This document shows positions 17,724 to 26,477 of a stretch of 64,000 nt of DNA, in pieces. The stretch spans positions 3,669,001 to 3,733,000 of the forward strand of contig CP019636.1 in the NCBI GenBank assembly GCA_002163975.1, given 5' to 3'. The notes beneath the pieces are model-generated. The model saw nothing but the letters and a program-made list of their open reading frames with translations. It had not been told where the DNA came from and did no database searches. Both the position numbers and the translations under genes were made by a program. Source of the stretch: Nostocales cyanobacterium HT-58-2 (GTDB lineage Bacteria > Cyanobacteriota > Cyanobacteriia > Cyanobacteriales > Nostocaceae). Every line of letters begins with the position of its first letter. The stretch's first letter is position 1.

Positions 17724-18527
17724 TTAAGGATATAGCGTATCAGCAACAAACACAGCTTTGTTTCCATAATCAGCTTCCAATTGTTGTCTGACTCTCTGAT
17801 CCCAGGTAATGCCGTAGTCTCGTTCAATATCTGCAACAATAAACGGACGAACAACACCCTCCATCCCTATTGTCTGGCCCTGTTTAATAGCCCTTTTTGG
17901 TGTTGCGATTAATAAAACTAGCAAGTCTTCTTTACCAAGTAAGGATTTTTCATCTAATGTAAATAAAACCGGGCTTTGGATATTATCAACCTCACCTCTG
18001 ACTGAAAGTTTCGTACCATAGTACTTGCTAGGGTTATTAGTGATTTGTGCAGGTGTTGCTGCTAGCATTATCGATTTAGCAATAATTGCAGGTTTATTGA
18101 TGTAATCTTTATAGTATTTGTCCTGCAGATTCAACTTATAATCCTGCTCAATTCTTGGAAGTTCTAACTTACGAACATCACCTGTTACTTGAACTGTTGT
18201 GCTAGTGTCAGTAGGGAAATCGAAAGGTTTACCAGAAGCGTTCACCACCAATATGGGTTCGCCGCTAAAAAATTTCTGGTCATTCACCGTAAAAGAGGTT
18301 AAACTGACTTTCTGAATCGGTTTACTTCTCACCGTCACAGTTTCACCCATAAAATCATCTGTGTTTTGGCTGACATCATATGTATCAACAACTTGTGTAG
18401 GAGCAGCCGTATTATTGCCATAGCTGATTTTAACTAATACAGCGATTAATACTAGAGAGATGATGACTTTGGCGTCCCAAAGTTTTTGTATTAAATAATC
18501 CCTTTCACGACTAATTTTGTCATTCAT
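17724..18527 (-). CDS. Membrane-anchored protein with repeated OB-like segments, 267 aa
   Basis: The N-terminus is charged (MNDKISRERDYLIQKLW) followed by one hydrophobic segment at about 19-37 (VIISLVLIAVLVKISYG), so it is anchored with the bulk outside the cytoplasm. The rest has two similar beta-rich regions, MGETVTVRSKPIQKV...PILVVNASGKPF and YYGTKLSVRGEVDNIQSPVLFTLDEKS...LLVLLIATPK, resembling OB-fold-type domains. ATTCCTCC (minus strand AGGAGGAAT) lies just before the ATG and supports the start. No catalytic motif is visible. I know of similar unnamed cyanobacterial proteins but not of a function. Confidence 0.7.
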   Translation of the reverse strand: MNDKISRERDYLIQKLWDAKVIISLVLIAVLVKISYGNNTAAPTQVVDTYDVSQNTDDFMGETVTVRSKPIQKVSLTSFTVNDQKFFSGEPILVVNASGKPFDFPTDTSTTVQVTGDVRKLELPRIEQDYKLNLQDKYYKDYINKPAIIAKSIMLAATPAQITNNPSKYYGTKLSVRGEVDNIQSPVLFTLDEKSLLGKEDLLVLLIATPKRAIKQGQTIGMEGVVRPFIVADIERDYGITWDQRVRQQLEADYGNKAVFVADTLYP

Positions 18528-18985
18528 TTGTTATTCCTCCATGTTATTTATAAATCACAAAGTTAATGACAGAAACAGCTATATTTCAATTTATCCTAGT
18601 AATGAGATTTCAATATTTTTCTGTTTTTATTAACTTTTTTTGTTATTGCAAGTTACGATTTACTAATTAAAATTATTATTCAATCTCTTTCACAAACCTC
18701 TTTCATAAGTCAACTTTTTTGAAAATATAACTATAAATTAACAACAGATATTTACCTCTGGTTATCTGGAAACTACACAAACAAGTCGAGAAATCTTCCT
18801 ACAGTAGGATTTCCCAGATATGCATAGATAATTTATCTTTTGTTAGTTAGTGTGCATTTGTGGTTCTAAATGTCCATGAATCCTACTTTTGTAATAACTC
18901 TACTAAAAGAAACAACAAGAAAAAATTATTTGTTTTTGAAAATTATAAATATAAATTAGCATTTATATCCAATTACCTCTTCTTA
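18528..18985. other. AT-rich intergenic region
   Basis: No gene seen. A weak hairpin (GAAATC...CCTACAGTAGG...GATTTC) lies around 18790-18814. The region probably holds the promoter of the minus-strand membrane protein; the right side is the insertion flank of the IS630 element. Confidence 0.4.
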
Positions 18986-18995
18986 TACCATTTCT

Positions 18996-19547
18996 TTATA
19001 AAGCTGCGCTAAATAAAGCTTCAAGAATAAAGTCGTAAGAAGTGAGAGAGGAAATCATGGAAGGTGTAATTGCTTTGAGGACATCAGTTAACTTCTGCTG
19101 TAGTTGTGTGAGGGTTTGACAATTTTCCCATTGGAGTTGAGATTTGAGAAATTCCCAAAACCGCTCAATTGGGTTGAGTTGAGGAGAGTGAGGAGGTTGA
19201 AAAATAGGGATAATGTTATCTGGATAATCGAGAGCTTTCGCTTTGTGAAAAGACCCTTGGTCGAACTGGATAACCGCGATATCATCACCAAGGTCAGCAG
19301 AGAGCAACTCCAAAAAGTTTTGAAAACAATCACTATTGAGGTAGGGGAACTCATAGAAAAAGCTGTATCCACTTAGGGGTTCTACGACTCCGTATAAATA
19401 AAAATTTTCACGTTGCCATTGGCTTAAACCCACGGGTTTAACTCCTTTAGCCGTAATTAAACGTCCTGCAATTGTCTTTAATCCTAAACGTGTTTCATCC
19501 TGGCACAAGTACCTCAATCGTTTACCCTCTCCAAACTCTTCCTGCAA
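18996..19547 (-). CDS. IS630 transposase, catalytic (DDE) half
   Basis: Contains the IS630/Tc1-type triad: first Asp in CQDETRLGL, second Asp in VIQFDQGSFHKA, and Glu in NPIERFWEFLK, together with the PPHSPQLNP motif typical of the family. The homologous reading begins upstream of the annotated ATG at LPLAFKFLQEEFGEG and joins the previous ORF in the -1 frame at an A8 tract near 19570-19577. It is most likely made as a fusion with the upstream half through ribosomal frameshifting, not from its own start. Confidence 0.85.
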   Translation of the reverse strand: MQEEFGEGKRLRYLCQDETRLGLKTIAGRLITAKGVKPVGLSQWQRENFYLYGVVEPLSGYSFFYEFPYLNSDCFQNFLELLSADLGDDIAVIQFDQGSFHKAKALDYPDNIIPIFQPPHSPQLNPIERFWEFLKSQLQWENCQTLTQLQQKLTDVLKAITPSMISSLTSYDFILEALFSAAL

Positions 19548-19558
19548 GAATTTGAATG

Positions 19559-20077
19559 CTAGAGGCAGTTTTTTTTAAAGTGAGATAGGCTTTCTGGGTG
19601 TTGTTTGGTGCTTTGAGGACGAGGCACTTTCAATTTCGCACCCAAACGCTTGCGAACAATTTCATAGACTGTTTTGTAGGCAAGTGAAAGTCCTAATTCG
19701 CTCTTGAGCCATTGTTGAATTTGACTATAGCTTTGAAACCCAGATGGTTCCTGCAACTTCTGTTTCAACCGTTCTAAGTCTGAACCACTTATGCTCAGAA
19801 CTTTCCCTGGTGCATGTTTTACTTCAAGTAAGCCCCTTCGTCCTTCATCTTTATACTTTCTCACCCAACGAGTTATGGTTGCTTCATCACGCCCTAAACG
19901 TTCTGCCAGCGATCGCCTGCTGCTGACTTGACCACTCTTGAGCCAGTAGAGCATTTGCAATCTTTCTTTGCTGCTTGCTGCTGTGGCATGTTTGAGAGCT
20001 TTCTCCAATTCTTCTTGACTTTCTGAAATCTCGATTTGGAATGGACGACTCATAACAAAATTACTCAATGCACCCAT
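19559..20077 (-). CDS. IS630 transposase, DNA-binding half
   Basis: 172 residues: a helix-turn-helix region (RRSLAERLGRDEATITRWVR) followed by a second wHTH-like part (YSQIQQWLKSELGLSLAYKTVYEIV), the usual arrangement for IS630 N-terminal domains. The frame ends SHFKKNCL* just after a run of eight A residues. A one-base slip backwards on this run continues the protein as KKLPLAFKFLQEEFG in the catalytic ORF. The start could be the internal ATG giving MSRPFQIEIS (20050) as well as 20077. Confidence 0.82.
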   Translation of the reverse strand: MGALSNFVMSRPFQIEISESQEELEKALKHATAASSKERLQMLYWLKSGQVSSRRSLAERLGRDEATITRWVRKYKDEGRRGLLEVKHAPGKVLSISGSDLERLKQKLQEPSGFQSYSQIQQWLKSELGLSLAYKTVYEIVRKRLGAKLKVPRPQSTKQHPESLSHFKKNCL

Positions 20078-20122
20078 CTATAAGTTTGACGCAGTTTGGC
20101 GCATCTTCATACAGAATTGGTA

Positions 20123-20401
20123 TTACTCAGGTAATACAGCTAATATCAAATAAGATAGATTTACATCTTACTAAAATTGATAGACTAAGCTTGACCTCAA
20201 AACTAGTTAAGTCTGCCTATCAAGGCTGTTTGAGCCTAGAAAGAAAGAGTTGATTTCTTTTATTTACGCTAAAAACAGCTGACCAATAATAAAACCCCTG
20301 GCATGAGATGCACGGGGGCTTACACTACAGTCAAACTTAGGGTATTTGAAATGTTTCTACTAATAGAGGCAAAATATCTCAAAGGATGTTCATTAACGGA
20401 G
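20123..20401. other. Flank of the IS630 element
   Basis: No gene is seen. A GC-poor stretch with CCCCTGGCATGAGATGCACGG near 20300 precedes the 3' end of the minus-strand peptidoglycan-binding gene. Confidence 0.3.
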
Positions 20402-20671
20402 CTAACCAATATCTGCGCCTAGAGCACGCCAAGTGTTTGCACCAACAACCCCGTCTGGATTCAGATTATGCTTGCGTTGAAAGTCTTTAATTGCTTCCTC
20501 AGTTTTAGAACCGAACTCAGCATCAAAGGTCACTTTGTATTTGTAACGGAGAATCAAAATCTGTTGTAGCAATCTTACTCCTTCAGTTTTAAGACCTTTC
20601 TTAAGCGTCGGCAGATCATTAGACAGTCCTGAGTCAGCAGCTGTGCTTGTAGCTTGAATTTCGGATGACAT
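20402..20671 (-). CDS. Small peptidoglycan-binding domain protein, 89 aa
   Basis: Residues about 22-86 form a PG_binding_1 domain: LKKGLKTEGVRLLQQILILR, FDAEFGSKTEEAIKDFQRKH, GVVGANTWRAL. Such three-helix modules bind peptidoglycan stem peptides or act as non-catalytic regulators. There is no signal peptide; the first 20 residues (MSSEIQATSTAADSG) are polar. It would therefore be cytosolic or exported by a leaderless route. It sits alone between the IS and the dioxygenase operon. The domain is clear; the role is not. Confidence 0.8.
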   Translation of the reverse strand: MSSEIQATSTAADSGLSNDLPTLKKGLKTEGVRLLQQILILRYKYKVTFDAEFGSKTEEAIKDFQRKHNLNPDGVVGANTWRALGADIG

Positions 20672-21360
20672 AGTTTATTCTTATGTAAATGGGTTTTAAA
20701 GAACACGCACAATCAGAGCACCGAGGTGCTTATCCTCCTTCCATATCCGAATAAGTGTCATTAGAGTCTACTTATGCACTTAAAAAATTATCTCTAGGCG
20801 CAAGCATCGTCTTGGTAATTCATATTAGTATTTTCAATTATAAAAATAAGTGACACTATGGGCTTTGCCTATGTAGAGGCAAAAACAGAAGCACCTGTTA
20901 TCCTTTTGTTACCCATCTTTTATGGTAAGAAGCGGCATTTTGGTAAATAAAATTACATATAAATATTAGTACTTCTTAATTTTTTGGTTTTAAGTAATTT
21001 TGCTTAGTAAGGCAACAAAAGTTTGAGTGAAGTACATATATTGTGTTGAAGTAGAATTCGAGACTTTTTTCAAATTTTTATTTATAATAGAACTTACACA
21101 TTGACAATAGTTTAATAATATGCATTTAGCCAACCTTCTTTTTTAGGTGTTCAAGGATGGTTGTGAGCTAAGGATGGTTGTGAGTTGCGGAAGCAACTGC
21201 AAAGGTTATTCTCTAAAAAATTCATGTTAACAAACGAGATGTACTTGCTGTCTGTTTCATCGTTTCTTTTAGATTTGTATTGCAATCCCCTGGTTTCGGA
21301 ATTAGGAAATAACTTGCAGATTAACCTTTACCTTTAGAAATTATAAATCAGGAGTTTTCA
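20672..21360. other. Long intergenic region before the dioxygenase operon
   Basis: No gene. A small tandem duplication AAGGATGGTTGTGAG occurs twice near 21151-21185. The rest is AT-rich. It must contain promoters for the divergent peptidoglycan-binding gene and the dioxygenase operon; a purine-rich CAGGAG just before 21361 is the likely ribosome binding site. Confidence 0.45.
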
Positions 21361-22125
21361 ATGAACCGTGAGTATTTCTATTCGATTATAAATGGTGAGG
21401 GAACATTAGATTATGAGATTTATCTGAATACTCAAGCTTTATTGTCTTGCCAAAAAGACTTTCAAAAATTGTGTAATCAAGATGAACTCCAGTTTCAAAT
21501 TGTTCACCAGTCAGAAGAACTTTGGATGAAGCTTATTGCTTATACACTTCTAGATATTGATGAGTATATCCAACAAGAAAAAACTCATCGGGTCATGACG
21601 CTTTTCAATCGAGTTCACCGTATCCAGAGAACCATGATACAACAACTGGAGATTTTAGAAACTATGTCTCCAAAAGAATATCAAGAGATACGTGTATTCT
21701 TAGGAAATGGCAGTGGACAAGAATCTCCTGGTTTTCGCACTCTCTTAAAAATGTATCAACCTTTGTGGCAGTCTTATAAAACATATTATTTGGATAAATA
21801 TGGACTAAATTTAGAAAAAATTTATGATGTTGAGTATTCTCATTGTAATGCCTACATGGTTGCAGAAGCTTTAGCAGAATATGATGAGCTATTCCAAAAA
21901 TTCCGCTACTATCACATTCAGCTTATTCAAAGAACTATAGGAATGGGCTCTCAATCTCTTAAAGGGCGTGCTGTAGATTTACTAGAAGGCGGAGTGAGAA
22001 TGAAACTTTTCCCAGAGATTTGGGAAATTAGAAATAAAATGACAGATGCTTGGGGTTTACAATACGGTAAAATTAGAAACTCTATTGCTAGTAATGTCAA
22101 GATTCCGTCTCTAACAAATTTATAG
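21361..22125 (+). CDS. Tryptophan 2,3-dioxygenase family protein (divergent), 254 aa
   Basis: Heme dioxygenase family: FQIVHQSEELWMKLIAYTLL at about 46-65 matches the active-site QHQxxELWMK region, GSGQESPGFR at about 118-127 corresponds to the SGFQSxQFR segment, and YYHIQLIQRTIG at about 187-198 carries the expected heme-ligand His. Known TDO then has a GTGGTSG loop that binds the substrate carboxylate/ammonium; here this reads MGSQSLKGRAVD, so the loop is not conserved. FPEIWEIRN restores family similarity. Canonical TDO makes N-formylkynurenine from tryptophan. The altered loop suggests a different indole substrate or a natural-product-type variant. CAGGAG precedes the ATG. Coupled to the next gene by a nine-base gap. 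Confidence 0.85.
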   Translation: MNREYFYSIINGEGTLDYEIYLNTQALLSCQKDFQKLCNQDELQFQIVHQSEELWMKLIAYTLLDIDEYIQQEKTHRVMTLFNRVHRIQRTMIQQLEILETMSPKEYQEIRVFLGNGSGQESPGFRTLLKMYQPLWQSYKTYYLDKYGLNLEKIYDVEYSHCNAYMVAEALAEYDELFQKFRYYHIQLIQRTIGMGSQSLKGRAVDLLEGGVRMKLFPEIWEIRNKMTDAWGLQYGKIRNSIASNVKIPSLTNL

Positions 22126-22133
22126 AGGCAATT

Positions 22134-23255
22134 GTGAATCAATATAAACAACGCTTTTTTATTCCTAAAGGAATCTACTTACTAAACCATTCAGTAGGAT
22201 GTCTTCCCAAAAGAACAGCTTTAGAAAAAGAGCGTTTCTTTGATTTATGGAAGTTGCAAGGTGGTGAAGCTTGGGATCAATGGCTCAGTTTAATTAACGA
22301 ATTTTGTCACTCTCTCTCGACCTTACTTCATGGCAATCCTGATGAATTTTGTCCCCAAACAAACGTGTCTTCAGCTGTATGTAAAATCCTGCATTCGCTC
22401 CCCCATAGGAAAAATAGATCTAAACTTATTCTTTCAGAAGCAGACTTTCCATCGATTGGATTTGCTTTGTCTCAAATGGAAAGGATGGGGTACCAAATTG
22501 AATTCCTACCTACAAAAGATGGTAATTTTTCTCTGGAAAGGTGGAAACAGCATCTTACAAAAGATACACAGCTTGTATTTATGACTCATATTACCTATGG
22601 AAATAGCTTCTTAAATCCAGTAACAGAAATCATAAAATATGCCAAAGAGCAAGGTGTCATTACAGTAGTTGATATTGCACAATCAGCTGGGTTAGTGCCA
22701 ATTAATGTCCGTGTATGGAATGCAGATTTTGTAGTAGGATCGTCTATTAAGTGGTTGTGTGGCGGTCCTGGTGCAGCCTTTCTCTGGGTTAATTCAGAGA
22801 GTCTTTTTAACTTTGAACCAATTGATGTGGGTTGGTTTTCTCATGAAAATCCGTTTGAATTTGACATTTACAATTTTCAATATGCCAAAAATGCTAAGCG
22901 CTTTTGGGGAGGAACTCCTTCTGTTCTTCCTTTTGTTATTGCTCAAGTAAGTATTGATGAAATTAATAGTATTGGCGTAGATAAAATTCAAGTTCATAAT
23001 CAAATATTAACAGAACTTTTCATTCACGCGGTATGTGCAAAAAAATTAACAGTTTCTACGCCTTTAGAGCCTTCACAACGTGGAGGAACTGTTGCCATTC
23101 AATTTAGTCATCCTCAAAAAGTTTACGAACGTTTCAAGCAAGAAAACATTTTTATAGACATGAGACCAAGCTTTGGTTTACGTTTTTCTCCTCATATATA
23201 TAATGATGAGCAGGAAATAGAGAAAGTCATCGCTCTCATGCAAGCAGGAGACTAA
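22134..23255 (+). CDS. Kynureninase-like PLP enzyme (class V aminotransferase fold), 373 aa
   Basis: PLP-dependent fold type I. The Schiff-base Lys lies in VGSSIKWLCGGPGAAFLWV; VDIAQSAG holds the PLP-pyridine Asp; DVGWFSHENPFEFD and RFWGGTPSVLPF match kynureninase landmarks (GWW..., F.GGTP). N-terminus YLLNHSVGCLPKRT matches the substrate loop of class V enzymes. Kynureninase releases anthranilate or 3-hydroxyanthranilate plus alanine. Translation probably starts at GTG 22134, nine bases after the dioxygenase stop, so the two are coupled. No formamidase is adjacent, although it would be needed between the two steps of the canonical pathway. Other class V lyases remain possible. Confidence 0.82.
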   Translation: MNQYKQRFFIPKGIYLLNHSVGCLPKRTALEKERFFDLWKLQGGEAWDQWLSLINEFCHSLSTLLHGNPDEFCPQTNVSSAVCKILHSLPHRKNRSKLILSEADFPSIGFALSQMERMGYQIEFLPTKDGNFSLERWKQHLTKDTQLVFMTHITYGNSFLNPVTEIIKYAKEQGVITVVDIAQSAGLVPINVRVWNADFVVGSSIKWLCGGPGAAFLWVNSESLFNFEPIDVGWFSHENPFEFDIYNFQYAKNAKRFWGGTPSVLPFVIAQVSIDEINSIGVDKIQVHNQILTELFIHAVCAKKLTVSTPLEPSQRGGTVAIQFSHPQKVYERFKQENIFIDMRPSFGLRFSPHIYNDEQEIEKVIALMQAGD

Positions 23256-23490
23256 AAGACATTGCTGATACTGCTAATTAGACCATTGATTCAAGTGATG
23301 AGCAACGCAGGAAGCCAAGACGATAGTGAGATTAATGATACAATTATTACAGATACACTAGGTACAGTCTTTTCTTTTTGGTCATACTCGGAAAGTTAAA
23401 CTTATCTGTTGTAGTTTGGTATGTCCTGGCAAGTCACAGTCAATTGCTCAAATTCTATTGGCATTTTAGTCACTCAATCACAACGCAGCA

Positions 23491-25008
23491 ATGCTAGCAG
23501 AGATTAACCCTGGAACATTGATTAACAATCGCTATCAGATTCAAAGAATTCTTGGACAAGGAGGCTTTGGAAGAACTTACTTAGCAGTAGATACTCAACG
23601 TTTCGGGGATCTTTGTGTCCTGAAGGAGTTTGTACCGATAAACAGGGCAGAGCATATACTTCTCAAATCTCGTGAGCTATTCGAGCGGGAAGCGAAAATT
23701 TTATACCAAATAAATCATCCTCAGATTCCTAAATTTCTAGCTTGGTTAACTGAGAAACAGAGACTATTGATAGTTGAGGAATATATTGAGGGAAAAACTT
23801 ACGCTCAACTATTGCGCGATGCTCTAAAGGAGCCGACTCCTTTGCAGCATCCCTTTTACAAGAGAGAACCATTCTTTTCCGAAACAGAAGTGATTCAGTG
23901 GTTGTTGGATCTGTTGCCTGTTTTAGACTATCTCCACCAACAAAATATCATTCATCGGGATATTTCACTAGACAATCTGATATTTTCCAGTAAGCTTTCT
24001 AAACCTGTACTCATTGACTTTGGAGTGGTGAAGCAGAAATTCACTCAGATTTTGACAGATGATTCTCAGTCTTCAAATGCCGGTCACTCTGTTGCTGGTT
24101 CAGTAGTTGGAAAAGTGGGATATTCTCCACCAGAGCAGATTCATATGGGGCGCTGCTACCCCTGTAGCGATCTGTATGCACTGGGTGTTTGTGCTGTTGT
24201 TCTTCTCACCGGAAAAACACCACGTTCTTTACTAGATGGAAATTTCAAATGGCAATGGCGCTCTTGTGTTAATGTCAGTGATTCTCTGGCTCAAATACTG
24301 GATAAAATGTTGGCTGAAAAACCAGCAAATCGCTACCAGTCAGCTCGAGAAATTCAGAATATACTTCAGCCATTACTGTTATCTAGAACTCAAGATGTAA
24401 GTGTATCAAGTCAAAATGTGCGCCTTTTTCCTGATACTATTAATAAGCTCAAATTAGAAACCCCAGAACCAGAAGCAGTTCAAGGGTTGAACCAAAAATT
24501 ACAAGAATCCAGACAAAATCATCAACCAGCTAGCCAATTTAAGAAAAAACATACGACGGGTATCAATCGAGAATTTTTAGAGTATTGTCATCGAGAACTC
24601 ACTACTTTTATAGGACCATTTGCAAGTGTTCTCATTGAGAATACTTTGATGCAAACTCCACAGATAACACCCAGGGAATTCGTTGAAAAACTGGCGGCAG
24701 CAATTCCTCATCACCAACGAGCATACGAGTTTAGGAACAGCATCCAAATTCCCCCAGAACCTGAGGAAACGACCTCTTCTCAGGAAATGACTAACACTTA
24801 TTATGCCGCTAGCAATCCGGAGTTTCTGCTACATTGTCGGCAAGAACTCACTAGTTTTATAGGACCATTTGCCAGTTTTGTTATTGAAGACGCCTTGGCT
24901 CAAAATCCACAGTTAACACTGGAGCAGCTGGTAGACGTATTGGTAGGAAAAATTCCTCACCCACAAAGGGCAGAAGAATTTAGAAAGCGTATTCATTTTC
25001 ATTACTAA
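23491..25008 (+). CDS. Ser/Thr protein kinase with duplicated C-terminal module, 505 aa
   Basis: Residues about 15-290 form a Hanks-type kinase: ILGQGGFGRTYLAVD P-loop, VLKEF lysine, IIHRDISLDNLIF catalytic loop, DFGVVKQ metal motif and an APE-like region SPPEQIHMG. The C-terminal part contains two related modules of about 60 residues, at 361 (FLEYCHRELTTFIGPFASV) and at 444 (FLLHCRQELTSFIGPFASF), each ending PHxQRAxEFR. Similar modules occur at the C-termini of other cyanobacterial kinases. No transmembrane segment is seen, so it is cytosolic. Targets are unknown. Confidence 0.9.
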   Translation: MLAEINPGTLINNRYQIQRILGQGGFGRTYLAVDTQRFGDLCVLKEFVPINRAEHILLKSRELFEREAKILYQINHPQIPKFLAWLTEKQRLLIVEEYIEGKTYAQLLRDALKEPTPLQHPFYKREPFFSETEVIQWLLDLLPVLDYLHQQNIIHRDISLDNLIFSSKLSKPVLIDFGVVKQKFTQILTDDSQSSNAGHSVAGSVVGKVGYSPPEQIHMGRCYPCSDLYALGVCAVVLLTGKTPRSLLDGNFKWQWRSCVNVSDSLAQILDKMLAEKPANRYQSAREIQNILQPLLLSRTQDVSVSSQNVRLFPDTINKLKLETPEPEAVQGLNQKLQESRQNHQPASQFKKKHTTGINREFLEYCHRELTTFIGPFASVLIENTLMQTPQITPREFVEKLAAAIPHHQRAYEFRNSIQIPPEPEETTSSQEMTNTYYAASNPEFLLHCRQELTSFIGPFASFVIEDALAQNPQLTLEQLVDVLVGKIPHPQRAEEFRKRIHFHY

Positions 25009-25117
25009 GCAATGAAAAAATAAATTTTTACTTAATAAAAACATCTGTTTTTAGAATTAACTCAACAAGTAAGCTTTATTATAGATTCTCACTTATAAAT
25101 AATGAGTAAACAATAGT

Positions 25118-26050
25118 TTAATAATCCCTTCGGCGGTGCTGTTCAAAACTTCTGATTGCCATGACCAAACTTATTTTCATACGCGTAAAGGCTTCTACTA
25201 AACTGCCTACCTCATCGTTAGCAACTTTCTCGAATTCAGCATCCATATGACCAATACTCACGGCTTCTGCAACTTGGACGACGCGCTTAATAGGTTGCAC
25301 AACATATCGTTTGAGCCAGTAGTTAGCCATGTATATGGCGATCGCAAAAATCATAGTCACAATTCCCATCAATAAGACAAACGATTGATGAGCTTTCTGC
25401 AGAATTTGACTAGCAGGAATAGAAACAATTTGAACACCATTAATAAGGTTCAATTGCCAGCCAAATCCATTTTCTGTGCCATAAATTTTAATCATATTCT
25501 TAGGAGCAACTTCTGGTGTACTGTGACATCTCAAGCAACTAGACTCAGTTACGGTTAAGGGACGAGCAATGTAATAAAACTTCTCTTTATCAAAAGAACG
25601 GTACCCTGACACGACTTGAAGATTTTTGTCTTGACTAAATCTTTGTACGATATTAGCCTCAAAGCTATCAGCTTTATCTCGAATATTTGTTGGATTTAGC
25701 ATCGCCTCCTTATAAAAAAAATCTTTATAGGCATCGTTCTCATTTCGTAGCTTTTCAAAAACTCTCCGTGAAGAATAAGATGGAATCATCTGTGGTGAAA
25801 ATTCATCATTTCCTAAGTGTGGTTCCAACTCAGGGCTGACTTCATCATTTGTATATGAGCGGACAGAGTTTATCGTCCGGAAAAGCAACCAAGCATTTGA
25901 ACTAATTTCATCTTGAGCTTTATAATTCAAAATAGAAGCTAAAGATATACCGCTTAAGGCAATTCCGCCAACAAAGATAATAAGCAGTAGTATGGTTAAT
26001 TTTTTAGCTAATGCTAAATTGTTGAATTTTAATAAAATTTTTTCTAGCAT
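25118..26050 (-). CDS. Membrane c-type heme sensor (DUF3365/Tll0287-like) with HAMP, 310 aa
   Basis: Transmembrane segment at about 17-38 and 223-243 enclose a periplasmic domain with a CLRCH (CxxCH) heme-attachment motif at 172-176 in the SSCLRCHSTPEVAPK context typical of Tll0287-like domains. After TM2 comes a HAMP domain (VQPIKRVVQVAEAVSIGHMD...ANDEVGSLVEAFTRM). No kinase, cyclase or methyl-accepting output domain follows; the protein ends RSFEQHRRRDY. It would sense redox or a gaseous ligand and must pass the signal to a separate partner. Cytochrome c maturation is required. No partner gene is adjacent. Confidence 0.85.
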   Translation of the reverse strand: MLEKILLKFNNLALAKKLTILLLIIFVGGIALSGISLASILNYKAQDEISSNAWLLFRTINSVRSYTNDEVSPELEPHLGNDEFSPQMIPSYSSRRVFEKLRNENDAYKDFFYKEAMLNPTNIRDKADSFEANIVQRFSQDKNLQVVSGYRSFDKEKFYYIARPLTVTESSCLRCHSTPEVAPKNMIKIYGTENGFGWQLNLINGVQIVSIPASQILQKAHQSFVLLMGIVTMIFAIAIYMANYWLKRYVVQPIKRVVQVAEAVSIGHMDAEFEKVANDEVGSLVEAFTRMKISLVMAIRSFEQHRRRDY

Positions 26051-26417
26051 ATTTCTTTAAATCCTTTAAGATAAATAAACACTATTTATTTAGGATGTCA
26101 GGACAGTAAACACCGCGCCTGTACAGATATAGAAGAATAACATTGCATTTCTTTACTCTTTTACACCCTGAGAGCGCTTATAGTATGGATTTGCCGCTAA
26201 ATCGAACGGTTGTCATCAGGAAAATCGATATTGCGGCGAAATAATAACCATCGTTTATCGTTTGAACCCATTGTCCTCTAGACAGCGAGCTTCAACCCTC
26301 ACCGAATCATATCTTTTTTTAAGAGAGTGTACATTCAACTCGCTTGTGCTTACTGCAGCATTTTTGTACTTTTCATTTATAATGTTGTATTGCTTGTTGC
26401 CGCAAATGTTGTTGTGA
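26051..26417. other. Intergenic region between divergent genes
   Basis: No gene is seen; the 70-codon frame on the minus strand (26255-26467) has no recognisable features. The region should hold promoters for the heme sensor and for the gene at 26478. Confidence 0.35.
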
Positions 26418-26439
26418 ACAATCTGCTTAAGCAGATTGT
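26418..26439. promoter_or_regulatory. 22-bp perfect palindrome, candidate operator
   Basis: ACAATCTGCTT-AAGCAGATTGT is a perfect palindrome with no spacer, ending 38 bases before the GTG start of the DNA-binding-like protein. Its position and symmetry fit an operator for a dimeric regulator, perhaps the downstream protein itself. Binding is inference. Confidence 0.55.
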
Positions 26440-26477
26440 GCAATAAGCCGATCGCATACTCTAACAATCTATAAATC

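Larger units (their letters stand above)
18986..20122 (-). mobile_element. IS630-family insertion sequence
   Basis: Two overlapping-frame transposase ORFs on the minus strand are bounded by imperfect inverted repeats: TACCATTTCTTTATAAAGCT starting at 18986, against the complement of the right end read from 20122 (TACCAATTCTGTATGAAGAT). The outermost bases are TA on both sides (18986-18987 and 20121-20122), as expected for IS630-type insertion with TA duplication. Length is about 1.14 kb, normal for the family. Both ends and all catalytic motifs are present, so it may be active. Confidence 0.82.

Noticed and set aside
26255..26467. 70-codon minus-strand ORF upstream of 26478
   Set aside because: It overlaps the palindrome and the likely promoter region and has no recognisable domain.
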